In this document: positions 7,391 through 14,151 of the stretch, piece by piece
How the letters are laid out: every line of letters starts with the position of its first letter
Position numbering within the stretch: the stretch's first letter is position 1
DNA from: Victivallales bacterium
GTDB lineage: Bacteria; Verrucomicrobiota; Lentisphaeria; Oligosphaerales; Oligosphaeraceae
Reading direction: 5' to 3'
DNA: 15,938 nt
NCBI GenBank assembly: GCA_017431185.1
Contig: JAFRLP010000041.1
Location: 1-15,938, forward strand
The notes under the pieces: generated by a model
Told to the model about the DNA's origin: nothing
Seen by the model: only the letters and a program-made list of their open reading frames with translations
The model's database searches: none
Made by a program: the position numbers and the translations under genes

Positions 7391-8473
7391 ATGGTGACCT
7401 TCGGCAAGCGAAAATCCAAGTCCAGCGAGTTGGCGGAGTTGATCCGCCAGCAGATACTGGACGGACGGCTTCGGCCTGGCGAGCGTCTGCCAGGAATCCG
7501 TGACATGGCCCGCCAATACGGAGTCACCTGGCAGGTGATGTGGCAGACCTGCCATTTTCTGGCGGAGGCTGGGCTGGTGCTGATTTCGTCGCGTCAGTCA
7601 TGCGAGGTCAACCCGAATCTGGAGGTGGGGGGCATCCACGAGGCTCCGCTGCGCATCGGATACCTGTATTGGCGGATGTCCTTGGACCTGTTGTCACCCG
7701 CGAGTTATGGTGGTCTGGCGCTGGCCTACCTGCGGAGCGTGGCGCAGGCGCACAACTGCATCATCCTCTCCGCCGAGCAGGACATAGCCCCGCAGGAGTT
7801 CTTCAGGAAAGAACGGCTCAACGCCCTGATTGTCGATGGCTTATGGGACGATGCCCTGGCCGCCGAGCTGGTGAACAGCGGTCTGCCCTACGTCCTGCTG
7901 GGCAACCGTCATTTGACCGTGGCTGCCAACCACATCTCGTTTGACTTGGAGAACAACATGTACCATGCCTTCCGGCAACTGCTCTCCGAGCAGGGGTTCC
8001 GTCGGTGCGCGGCGGTGGTTGGACACGAGAGGTATCTGTCCACTGTACAGTTCAGCCAGGGCTGGCGACGCGCCATGGCCGAGGGCGGAATGTCGGAGAA
8101 GGATTCTCCCATCATCTGCACAAATGGTCATCCGAACGCGACGCGCATCTTCGAGGAGATTTTTCTTCATCAGCCCGTCCCCGACTGCATTTTCCTCAAC
8201 GCGCTCTATTTCCCCGCATTGGCCCGCTGCCTGTTCCGCAACCACCTGGACGAGGCGGGACGCAAGCCGTTCATCGTCGTCGATACCTGGGCTGACAACA
8301 TGTTCTACCCCGAACTGGTGGACCGTGTCTTCCAATATCGCCACCGCGAGATGCCCTGCCTGCTGCCGCGGCTGCTGGACATCTACTACGGCAGAATCAA
8401 GCAGCCCGTGCAGGAGACCATCCCCACCAAGCCTCCCTACTGCCAGCCGCTGCCAAACTCCCTCTTGACATGA
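7391..8473 (+). CDS. GntR-type HTH / LacI-type sensor transcriptional regulator
   Basis: This is a predicted ligand-responsive DNA-binding protein of 360 aa. Residues 10-75 form a GntR winged helix-turn-helix, with [20 protein letters not shown] and then [18 protein letters not shown], a typical GntR N-terminus. Residues about 88-340 look like the periplasmic-binding-protein-like sugar sensor of LacI/GalR regulators, with alternating beta strands ([51 protein letters not shown]). This hybrid architecture (AraR-like) usually regulates carbohydrate genes. A good promoter lies about 50 bp upstream, while the ribosome binding site is weak. Its stop overlaps an ATG of the next gene's frame (ATGA at 8470-8473), implying one transcript with the pseudopilin and glycosidase-like genes. 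Its probable targets are its own operon; the ligand is unknown. Confidence 0.85.
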   Translation: MVTFGKRKSKSSELAELIRQQILDGRLRPGERLPGIRDMARQYGVTWQVMWQTCHFLAEAGLVLISSRQSCEVNPNLEVGGIHEAPLRIGYLYWRMSLDLLSPASYGGLALAYLRSVAQAHNCIILSAEQDIAPQEFFRKERLNALIVDGLWDDALAAELVNSGLPYVLLGNRHLTVAANHISFDLENNMYHAFRQLLSEQGFRRCAAVVGHERYLSTVQFSQGWRRAMAEGGMSEKDSPIICTNGHPNATRIFEEIFLHQPVPDCIFLNALYFPALARCLFRNHLDEAGRKPFIVVDTWADNMFYPELVDRVFQYRHREMPCLLPRLLDIYYGRIKQPVQETIPTKPPYCQPLPNSLLT

Positions 8474-8508
8474 CTTTTGCCAAAATGCACCATGGAGAAT
8501 CCGTCAAA

Positions 8509-9264
8509 ATGAACAGAAAACATTTCACCCTCATTGAGTTGCTGGTCGTCATAGCCATCATCGCCATCCTTGCGTCGATGCTCCTGCCGGCGTTGTCGAA
8601 GGCGCGCGAGAAGGCACGGGCGATTTCCTGTGCGAACCAACTCAAGCAGTTGGGGCTGATAGCCACTTTGTATAGCGAGGATTACGAGGACACCATCTTG
8701 CCTGCGCGCATTGACAAGAACCTGGCCAACACCTTTGTGGAGGCGTATTGGTCTTATCTGCTTTACAAATCAGGCTATAATCAGAACAATCGCCTGCTGT
8801 TCTGTCCCGTGGTCGATACCATCTATGAGTACAGTCTGGCGCATAATAGCAAGTCTGCGGCGATTGCGGCTGGATCGCCGACTTCGTACCGCTACACCAC
8901 CTATGGGATGAACTTCTATTTGGGCGATAGAATCAACGGGCACGACTACAAGTTCCGTCTGGGCAGCATCAAGCGTCCGACCAGCAAGGTGTTCCTGACG
9001 GATTCCCGCAACAATGTCAGCAATGCATGGCGCGGGGCGGGAGCCGTGGACGCCAATGAATACCAGATAGCCCCGAGGCATGGAGGAAACAACTCCGTGA
9101 CCTATACCGTTTATGACAAGAACTATGCTGCGTATTCCATCAGCAAAGGCGCTGCCAATGTCTGCTTTTTGGATGGACATGTTTCGGCTGAATTGACTGG
9201 TCAGGCATTGTCGCAATTTGCCACGGACTCGATTCGTGTTCAATACATGTCAGCCGAAAGATGA
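8509..9264 (+). CDS. Type II pseudopilin-like protein with H..DG C-terminus
   Basis: This is a predicted inner-membrane protein of 251 aa processed by a prepilin peptidase. MNRKH is a short basic leader. [17 protein letters not shown] (6-22) is the class III signal and hydrophobic helix, with the conserved Glu at +5. The residue before the cleavage site is His, where Gly is classical. Next come the [10 protein letters not shown] segment and a soluble domain ending RHGG...CFLDGHVS (190-225), a variant of the 'H-X9-DG' processing-associated tail seen in planctomycete/verrucomicrobial pseudopilin families. GGAG lies 11 bases before this ATG. The frame also opens at 8470 with ATGA coupling to the regulator, giving an 18-residue leader. 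The gene sits between a sugar regulator and a secreted glycosidase-like gene. The role is unknown; it may be a minor pseudopilin of a secretion machine or a surface-anchored accessory protein. Confidence 0.88.
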   Translation: MNRKHFTLIELLVVIAIIAILASMLLPALSKAREKARAISCANQLKQLGLIATLYSEDYEDTILPARIDKNLANTFVEAYWSYLLYKSGYNQNNRLLFCPVVDTIYEYSLAHNSKSAAIAAGSPTSYRYTTYGMNFYLGDRINGHDYKFRLGSIKRPTSKVFLTDSRNNVSNAWRGAGAVDANEYQIAPRHGGNNSVTYTVYDKNYAAYSISKGAANVCFLDGHVSAELTGQALSQFATDSIRVQYMSAER

Positions 9265-12200
9265 GAAGAAAGATGAGAAGAGCAATCACCATTCTTTGCC
9301 TGTGGACTTGTTGGCTTATGGCTGCTCCGCTTGCCTTGGACTGGACAGGGGAAGGCTGGCGGGGCTGGCGCGCATTGTATTTCAACCATTCCCAATTTGA
9401 GCAGGGACGTGGCTATGTCCTGCGAAGCGGAGACCAGGGGCGCCTGTATTCCCCATTGATGGACATTGACGCTTCTGACCTGGGTGAATTGCGCTTGGCT
9501 GGGGGCAATTCCGAAACCGTCGGGAAACTGTATTTTTCCGTCAAGGGGGAGGAGTTCAGTGAGGCTGGCTGCGTCCGCGCTGTTCCCGAAGGGGATGCAC
9601 TGCTGTTCCTGGTGTCCCGCAATCCCCATTGGCAAGGGCATATTGCCAGTCTGCGTATCGACCTTTCTCAGGGGGATGGAGACGTCTGTCTGACACGGCT
9701 TGATGTGGTTCCGCCTGAACCGCCCGACTCCCTGCGCTCTCCTTGGAATAAGCCAACTGCTTTGGCGGCAGGGGCGACGAGTGCCGTCATCAGCCGTGAA
9801 GTGCCCCGTTCCGCCCCAGTGGGATGGTGTGCCACGACCACCGCCAGCCTGAAATTGAGCGTGACTCAATACGACATTTTTGACGCTCAACTTGACGCAC
9901 ACCACGAGACGCTGACCGTCGGCAGTTGCCAAGGCGTTTTGCCTTTTCAGCCGCTGGCTGCGAAAATCTGCGTGACAGTGCGCAATGCGGGCGCTACGGA
10001 CGCAACCTACACTTTGTATCTGCATCAGGAAAAGAACGCCGCCAGCGCACCTCCATCCAAGCCGATCTGTCGATTGCTGAATCTCCCAGCCGAGACTACG
10101 GAGGAAACCGTCTGGCAACCCAAACTGGAATGTTCGCCGAAAACGGGGCGGCTCGTGTTGGCATTGGTTGGTCAGAAGACACGCTCTATCCTGGCAGACC
10201 AGAGCATGAAGGACGGTGAGGTTGAGACATCGCCATTGTATATGCGCTTTTTGCCAACTGGAGATTACCGGGTCGTGGCAACATTGGATGGGGTGCCCTG
10301 CCAAATGCTCTCCGCTGACCGTATCCACCACCAGCGGAGATGGGGAAATGGCCTTCCCAAAGTACAGACGCGACTTGACGGCTTGCGTCCAGCGTATTTG
10401 CTCAATGGGCAGGAAAGCATTGGCACGATGGAGTATCTTCTCTCTGACCCGCCTGCCAACGATGACGCCATTCGCCATGCTTGCCAGATGGCCGATTTCA
10501 TGCCAGTGACCACTGCAAGAGTCATCTTCCGCTATCACGAGGATGGCACCCCTGATTTTTCCGAAATGGACAACATTCTCCAAAGTGTTCTGCTGCGCAA
10601 TCCGAACCAGGCCATTTCCCTGTGTGTCTCGGTCACGGATCCTGGCCCGAAGTGGAGGGAGCGCCATCCAGACGAGGGCATTCGTGATGACCAGGGGGAA
10701 TACCACATCAAAAACTACCGTGACACTCCAGAGGCGACATCCTCCATGGCTTCCCGGCTTTGGCTGGAGGACAGCAAGGCTATGCTGCGAAAACTTGTGG
10801 CGCATTTGCAGTCCATTCCTGCTGGAGAAAGAGTGATTAGCATCCTGCCCTGTTCTGGCATAACCTGGGAGTGGATTCACTGGGGTTCCGCCAGGGGCGC
10901 GATGGTGGATTACAGCACCCATTTCCTTTGTCATTTCCACTCTTTTTTGCAGGAGCGCTATCAGAAGGACATTGGCAAACTTAATCAGGCCTGGCATACC
11001 CAGTACCATGCGTTTGATGAAATTCCTTTGCCCACACCGAAGCAGCGCTTGCAGGCGGACGGCGATTTACGCCCTCCCATCGCATTTCAGCCACAGATTG
11101 ACTTTGCAGAATCCATCTCCGATTTGGTCTGTAATGTCATTCTGGAACTTTGCCAGTGCGTCAAGGACGCAACTGGCGGTGTGACTCTGACCGGCACTTA
11201 CTATGGCTACACCAATTACATTTTGTCTGGTCCGCGCATCCATGACGGCGGACACCAGTGCCTTTCCCGACTGCTGAACTCCTCCTGTGTGGATATTCTG
11301 ATGGCTCCGTCTCGCTATGCCACACGTAGGCTGGGGGATGTGGGCGGCTTCATGTGTCCCGACGCCTCGGTTCGGTTGCATGGCAAACTTCTGCTTTCCG
11401 AGTGTGACGTGCGTCCGTCAAATGCCGACAATGGTTTGGGGCGTCCTGCAACCTTGGCTGGAAGCCGTGCAATCATCGAACGAGAATATGCCAATCAGTT
11501 GGCGGGCGGCGCCGTGATGCGCTGGTTTGACTTCAGCCGGGGCTGGATTCCCGGAGACCCCAGACTGCGAAGCGTGGCGGTCGCCATTGCCAGGCAGGAC
11601 AAGGAGTTGCGCCTGCGCAATCCATCGGTTTTGCCGAGCAGTGCGTATTGCGCTGTCCTGACTTCGGAGAAGACCTCCGCTCTGCTGGGGCGTCAAAGTC
11701 AACTGAATGCACAGTTGGTTGAGAGCGGATACAGTGAGTTGCTGCGCTCTGGTCTGGCTTGTTCCTTCTATGATTTGGAGGATATGCCGACCATTGCCAA
11801 GCAGCATCGGCTGTTTCTGTTGCTCAATATTATGTCCTTCACGGATTCACAGAGAGACCGTCTGGAGCAAATGGCCGCTGAACCGCATAATGTCCTTTGG
11901 TGTTCGCCTGTCACTGGACTGCTGACAGGGGGAGCCGTTGGCACTGCCATTCCAGAGAGGTTGTTCCATTGCGCCTTCCATGTTCAGAGCGACAGTCAGG
12001 CACGGGAGATGACTTTTACCTCTGACGCCGAAAGGCTGTTCCATATTCCCGCTGGAACAGTCTTACGGATGAGATATGACTGCGGACTTGCCGTTTACCC
12101 GCAGGAGGCGGAGGGGCTTACGGTTCTGGCTCGCACTGAGGAAGGTCGTGTTGCACTGGCGATGCGTAACGATGGTGGCGCACGATTGTTCTGGTCTGCA

Positions 12201-12428
12201 ATTCCCGTGGTTCCTGCTGCCTTGATACGCGCGGCTGCCATTCAGACTGGCCTGCCTGTCGCAGAGGTTACGCCTTCTGCTCCCGTGTGGCTGGGAAAGG
12301 CGACGCTGGGCGTTCACACCTCCCGTCCAGTTAAGGTGCAGTTGCACAATCTTTCTGGTGCTCCACAGGCGTGGCACCAGTCCGCCAGCACCACTACGTT
12401 GCACACTCTGAAATTGTCAGAGAAGTGA
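9261..12428 (+). CDS. Secreted GH42-like (clan A) glycoside hydrolase-like protein
   Basis: This is a large exported protein of 1,055 aa with a basic N-terminus, a hydrophobic core and a likely signal-peptidase cut near LAAPLA|LDW. Residues about 30-155 are a beta-rich region of carbohydrate-binding type. Residues 225-350 look like immunoglobulin-like beta domains. Residues about 375-770 resemble the beta-galactosidase (GH42-like) TIM barrel. Within that barrel, [17 protein letters not shown] (562-578) is the typical helix after the acid/base site. Glu537 in ITWEWIHWG and Glu714 in [10 protein letters not shown] are plausible acid/base and nucleophile residues. Residues about 800-900 resemble the flavodoxin-like trimerisation domain ([21 protein letters not shown]). 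The substrate cannot be read from sequence. The start overlaps the pseudopilin stop (ATGA), and an in-frame ATG at 9273 is an alternative. It ends the regulator operon. Similarity to GH42 is by motif only, so the exact family is uncertain. Confidence 0.75.
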   Translation: MRRKMRRAITILCLWTCWLMAAPLALDWTGEGWRGWRALYFNHSQFEQGRGYVLRSGDQGRLYSPLMDIDASDLGELRLAGGNSETVGKLYFSVKGEEFSEAGCVRAVPEGDALLFLVSRNPHWQGHIASLRIDLSQGDGDVCLTRLDVVPPEPPDSLRSPWNKPTALAAGATSAVISREVPRSAPVGWCATTTASLKLSVTQYDIFDAQLDAHHETLTVGSCQGVLPFQPLAAKICVTVRNAGATDATYTLYLHQEKNAASAPPSKPICRLLNLPAETTEETVWQPKLECSPKTGRLVLALVGQKTRSILADQSMKDGEVETSPLYMRFLPTGDYRVVATLDGVPCQMLSADRIHHQRRWGNGLPKVQTRLDGLRPAYLLNGQESIGTMEYLLSDPPANDDAIRHACQMADFMPVTTARVIFRYHEDGTPDFSEMDNILQSVLLRNPNQAISLCVSVTDPGPKWRERHPDEGIRDDQGEYHIKNYRDTPEATSSMASRLWLEDSKAMLRKLVAHLQSIPAGERVISILPCSGITWEWIHWGSARGAMVDYSTHFLCHFHSFLQERYQKDIGKLNQAWHTQYHAFDEIPLPTPKQRLQADGDLRPPIAFQPQIDFAESISDLVCNVILELCQCVKDATGGVTLTGTYYGYTNYILSGPRIHDGGHQCLSRLLNSSCVDILMAPSRYATRRLGDVGGFMCPDASVRLHGKLLLSECDVRPSNADNGLGRPATLAGSRAIIEREYANQLAGGAVMRWFDFSRGWIPGDPRLRSVAVAIARQDKELRLRNPSVLPSSAYCAVLTSEKTSALLGRQSQLNAQLVESGYSELLRSGLACSFYDLEDMPTIAKQHRLFLLLNIMSFTDSQRDRLEQMAAEPHNVLWCSPVTGLLTGGAVGTAIPERLFHCAFHVQSDSQAREMTFTSDAERLFHIPAGTVLRMRYDCGLAVYPQEAEGLTVLARTEEGRVALAMRNDGGARLFWSAIPVVPAALIRAAAIQTGLPVAEVTPSAPVWLGKATLGVHTSRPVKVQLHNLSGAPQAWHQSASTTTLHTLKLSEK

Positions 12429-12454
12429 GTTTGGGACAGCGATGCAGATTTTAC

Positions 12455-12498
12455 GCCTGGCTGTGGGGGAGGCGAACTCCCTTGTGGACATGTTCCAG
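12455..12498 (-). pseudogene. Degenerate copy of the histidine kinase 3' end
   Basis: On the minus strand this reads ALEHVHKGVRLPHSQA-stop. The true end of the kinase gene reads VLEKQVTLPHGQA-stop (14152-14190). At DNA level 12455-12471 matches 14156-14172 at 16 of 17 bases. After nine mostly different bases, CTT and TTCCAG recur in the same order, separated by a 9-base in-frame insertion. The stop is preserved (TAA versus TAG) but nothing upstream resembles a kinase, because the ATPase gene ends at 12509. It looks like a leftover end of a duplicated kinase, or the far junction of an insertion into the kinase's end. A 5-bp hairpin GGGAG/CTCCC (12467-12481) inside it is too weak to call a terminator. 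Confidence 0.5.
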
Positions 12499-12508
12499 TG
12501 CCTAACCA

Positions 12509-13966
12509 CTACATGGATGGCGATGCGAAGAGCTGTTCCAGTGTCATGGTGCATTGCGGGAAGGCGCTGTACTCGTTTTGCTTGAGGCCATTGGTGGTGA
12601 CGAGTGTCAGAAGAAGGGACTTTCTTGTGTTCGTTTCCTCAAGGAATCGGTCAAGTTTGTTTTGGAGTTCCTGGCAGTATCGTTTGGTCAACGCGAAGGG
12701 TGCTTTGGCGTATTTGATTTCGCAGATGTTGATGGTCTCGTCCTTTCTGTCGATGAGAAGGTCAATCTGGGCGCCAGGGGAGGTGTCTCCAGAGGTTCTC
12801 CACGAGCAGACCCTTGTCTGGACTGCGGCAATGCCGAGCGCCTGCTTGATTTGCCTGATATGATGCAGGCAGAGCATTTCAAAGGCCAGGCCCGCCCAGG
12901 AGTTGTGCAAGGGGCTGTTGAGCGATGTGCTCCAGAAATGTTCGTCATTGTAGTAGTTGCTTTCCACGAAATTGAAATAGAACAGGGTATAGAAGTCGAT
13001 GAGCTGATACAGCGTATTGTGGGCGTTTGTGGTCTTGCGCCGATTGGCTTTTTCGGCGTATGGGACATGACACCTGATGAATCCGCATTGGGCCAGTTCC
13101 TCCAGAACCGTCGAGAACGCGCCATTGTCCGTAAGTTTCGTGACGCGCAGCAGTTCGGTGCGCGTCATTCCGATGCGTTTTCTGGCCAAGGCGGTCACGA
13201 CCGCGATGTGCGGCATGGCGTTTCGGAAAATTGCCTTGTACAGATTGGAGAACTCGTCCTTCAGCTCGGCCGTCGATGAAAAGAACAGTCTGTCGATGTT
13301 CTGCGCGAGGCTCAAGTTCTTTTGGAGGACAGACAGGTAGAAGGGAATTCCCCCAAGAATCATATAGCATTCCGCAATCTCCCTGCGCGAATAGCCAAAT
13401 CCGTGCCGCTGGAAATACTCCTCGCATTCCTGGAGAGAAAACGGCTCCAGCAGAATGTGATGGGTAAGGCGGTTGTGAAGCCCGCCCCTGCTGTGGATGA
13501 GGTTGTCCAGCATCCAGGATGTGGCCGAGCCGCAGACGATGAGCTTCACGTCGTCTCGGAGAGAGGCCCAGCTGTTCCAAAAGTTCTCCAGCGCGGGGAT
13601 GAAGCCTGAGCGTGGCGTGTCCATCCAGGGCATTTCGTCGATGAACACCACCTTCGGTCCTGCTGGAAGCGTTTCGAGATAACGTCCCAGGGAATGGAAT
13701 GCCAGAATCCAGGATGGCGCAATCGACAGTTCTTCGGATTTGCTGTATTTTTGCAATGCGACGGAAAAATTCAAGAGCTGGTGCTGAAGGGTGGAATTGT
13801 TGGCGCCAGTCATGTAAAAGGCAAATGCGTCATTGACCGCAGAACGGATGAGAAAGGTCTTCCCGACACGACGCCTTCCATATACCGCCACAAACTCTGA
13901 CCTCGGACTGGTCAAATATTCTTTTAGCATCCGAAGCTCTTCAGTCCTGCCGACTATGCTTTCCAT
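12509..13966 (-). CDS. AAA+ ATPase with C-terminal PD-(D/E)XK-like domain
   Basis: This 485-aa protein belongs to the archaeal-type 'ATP-binding protein' group, which is common in gut bacteria and largely uncharacterised. VGRTEELRMLKEYL (5-18) is the usual N-terminus. Walker A is GRRRVGKT (30-37), Walker B is VVFIDEMPW (106-114), and a sensor-1-like strand LIVCGSATSWM lies at 142-152. Residues about 255-330 form a winged-helix-like segment. The C-terminus holds a restriction-nuclease-like fold with Glu363 (AFEML), Asp402 (GAQIDLLID) and Glu416-x-Lys418 (CEIKYA), a good match to E..D..ExK, so the active site looks intact. The start has AGGAG seven bases upstream. Upstream lies a tandem palindrome array, and both sides carry copies of the kinase gene end. 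The gene is convergent with the hydrolase operon. The function is unknown; mobile or defence-related activity is a guess. Confidence 0.88.
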   Translation of the reverse strand: MESIVGRTEELRMLKEYLTSPRSEFVAVYGRRRVGKTFLIRSAVNDAFAFYMTGANNSTLQHQLLNFSVALQKYSKSEELSIAPSWILAFHSLGRYLETLPAGPKVVFIDEMPWMDTPRSGFIPALENFWNSWASLRDDVKLIVCGSATSWMLDNLIHSRGGLHNRLTHHILLEPFSLQECEEYFQRHGFGYSRREIAECYMILGGIPFYLSVLQKNLSLAQNIDRLFFSSTAELKDEFSNLYKAIFRNAMPHIAVVTALARKRIGMTRTELLRVTKLTDNGAFSTVLEELAQCGFIRCHVPYAEKANRRKTTNAHNTLYQLIDFYTLFYFNFVESNYYNDEHFWSTSLNSPLHNSWAGLAFEMLCLHHIRQIKQALGIAAVQTRVCSWRTSGDTSPGAQIDLLIDRKDETINICEIKYAKAPFALTKRYCQELQNKLDRFLEETNTRKSLLLTLVTTNGLKQNEYSAFPQCTMTLEQLFASPSM

Positions 13967-14020
13967 CGGTTTTCTCCTTGGCTATGGCCTTTATGCGGCA
14001 ATAATATACATCTGCTATGA

Positions 14021-14060
14021 CAATTCCGCAAACTATAAAACTATGAATTGCGGAATGGTC
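14021..14060. repeat. Tandem palindrome unit 1, ATPase upstream region
   Basis: Nine-base arms ATTCCGCAA (14023-14031) and TTGCGGAAT (14048-14056) pair perfectly around a 16-base AT-rich centre containing CTATAAAACTAT. It is the unit closest to the ATPase start, 54 bp away. Unit 2 repeats the same sequence with a 51-bp period. The AT-rich centre reads TATAGTTTTATAG on the ATPase strand and could include -10-like boxes. Confidence 0.85.
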
Positions 14061-14071
14061 GAAAAAAATAG

Positions 14072-14111
14072 CAATTCCGCAGAATATAAAACTATAATTT
14101 GCGGAATTGTC
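14072..14111. repeat. Tandem palindrome unit 2, ATPase upstream region
   Basis: Ten-base perfect arms CAATTCCGCA (14072-14081) and TGCGGAATTG (14100-14109) surround an 18-base AT-rich centre with ATAAAACTATAA. It aligns with unit 1 along its whole 40 bp, with differences mainly in the centre. Both arms are conserved in both units although the centre varies, as expected if pairing or dyad recognition matters. The 11-base spacer to unit 1 is A-rich. Confidence 0.85.
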
Positions 14112-14122
14112 AGGGTAAAGGA

Positions 14123-14150
14123 CGATTCCACAGAATGTGGAGGGAATTGC
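14123..14150. repeat. Degenerate third palindrome unit next to the kinase stop
   Basis: This unit begins exactly 51 bp after unit 2 starts. Its left part (GATTCCACAGAAT) parallels unit 2's AATTCCGCAGAAT. The AT-rich centre is missing, and the right arm survives as TGTGGAGGGAATTGC. It still folds as TCCACA-GAA-TGTGGA. Its end abuts the kinase stop codon (14152-14154), so on the minus strand this small hairpin could also serve as a weak terminator for the kinase gene. Confidence 0.5.
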
Positions 14151-14151
14151 T

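Noticed and set aside
9240..11009. Long minus-strand open frame of 589 codons
   Set aside because: It is antisense to the hydrolase gene, which has a signal peptide, domain motifs and operon coupling. The antisense product shows no recognisable motif.
12467..12481. Terminator between the hydrolase and ATPase genes
   Set aside because: The stem is only five base pairs and no T-run follows on either strand.
14018..14150. Possible CRISPR array
   Set aside because: There are only two good units and one broken one, the spacer is 11 bases, the repeats are long palindromes, and no cas gene is present.
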